Assembly (NCBI GenBank): GCA_023142215.1
Contig: JAGLJW010000081.1
Location: forward strand, 1-13,438
Direction of reading: 5' to 3'
DNA: 13,438 nucleotides
Origin: Candidatus Parcubacteria bacterium
GTDB lineage: Bacteria; Patescibacteriota; Patescibacteriia; Patescibacteriales; UBA12075
Positions within the stretch are counted from its first letter, which is position 1, and each line of letters begins with the position of its first letter. The position numbers and the translations under genes are program-made. Of the stretch, positions 13,383 to 13,438 are shown in pieces. The notes under the pieces were generated by a model, which did no database searches, was not told the origin of the DNA, and saw only the letters and a program-made list of their open reading frames with translations.

Positions 13383-13438
13383 TTATATGTAAATGAAAAG
13401 TTTTTATATTTTCCATAGCATTAAGATACGATCGTACA

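Larger units (their letters stand above)
12929..13438. other. 510-base stretch without an intact gene
   Basis: No open frame of gene length is present on either strand. The part next to 12929 must hold the promoter of the minus-strand gene. From 13017 to 13075 the G+C content rises to about 44 percent by hand count, against a much lower surrounding level, and short inverted repeats are packed there. AAGGCTATTT occurs twice, at 13084-13093 and 13128-13137. A palindrome at 13211-13227 precedes a recombinase-like remnant at 13245-13382. The rest is plain AT-rich sequence in which I see nothing. Confidence 0.6.

Noticed and set aside
1..13438. Alternative genetic code with UGA as glycine
   Set aside because: Three genes end at TGA exactly where family length predicts the C-terminus, and recognised domains run through without in-frame TGA.

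Overview
The window is very AT-rich bacterial DNA with compact, mostly short proteins, few Shine-Dalgarno sites and several TATAAT boxes lying almost on top of start codons. Together with a signal-peptide protein carrying GEAWYV/RYFLG repeats, a TRAX-like protein and a minimal set of housekeeping genes, this points to a member of the Candidate Phyla Radiation (Patescibacteria). That placement is inference from style and gene content, not from a marker gene. TGA is used as a stop codon (CAP-domain gene, antitoxin, inositol monophosphatase), so the genetic code looks like table 11 rather than the UGA=Gly code of Gracilibacteria/Absconditabacteria.

Layout. 1-87: possible last codons of a truncated upstream gene, overlapped by the ftsH promoter. 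136-1968: ftsH, a membrane AAA+ zinc protease, closed by a bidirectional terminator shared with a convergent gene for a five-helix membrane protein of unknown function (2056-2892, minus). 2893-3140: divergent promoter region. 3141-4088: second multi-helix membrane protein. 4185-7208: a 1007-residue PilB/GspE-type secretion ATPase in which two complete motor cores are fused head to tail. 7214-7353: two arrays of four heptamers in inverted orientation. 7361-7930: TRAX/translin-family protein with the three acidic nuclease residues kept. 8011-9345: secreted CAP-domain protein with two surface repeats, a calcium-type loop and a cysteine-rich tail. 9446-10444 and 10449-10937: cation/proton antiporter and YfcE-type phosphodiesterase, four bases apart. 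11005-11244 and 11241-12020: solitary Phd/YefM-type antitoxin overlapping an inositol-monophosphatase-family gene by ATGA. 12071-12928 (minus): coiled-coil plus alpha/beta protein of unknown function. 12929-13438: about 510 bases without an intact gene, holding a GC-richer structured patch, a palindrome and what looks like the broken N-terminal domain of a tyrosine recombinase.

How the parts relate. Most genes sit in their own short transcription units with hairpin terminators. Only two pairs are clearly co-transcribed (antiporter + phosphodiesterase, antitoxin + IMPase). The strongest candidates for unusual biology are the double-headed pilus ATPase, the bacterial TRAX-like nuclease with its inverted heptamer arrays immediately upstream of the start codon, and the orphan antitoxin translationally coupled to a metabolic gene. 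No CRISPR array, tRNA, rRNA or complete mobile element was seen.
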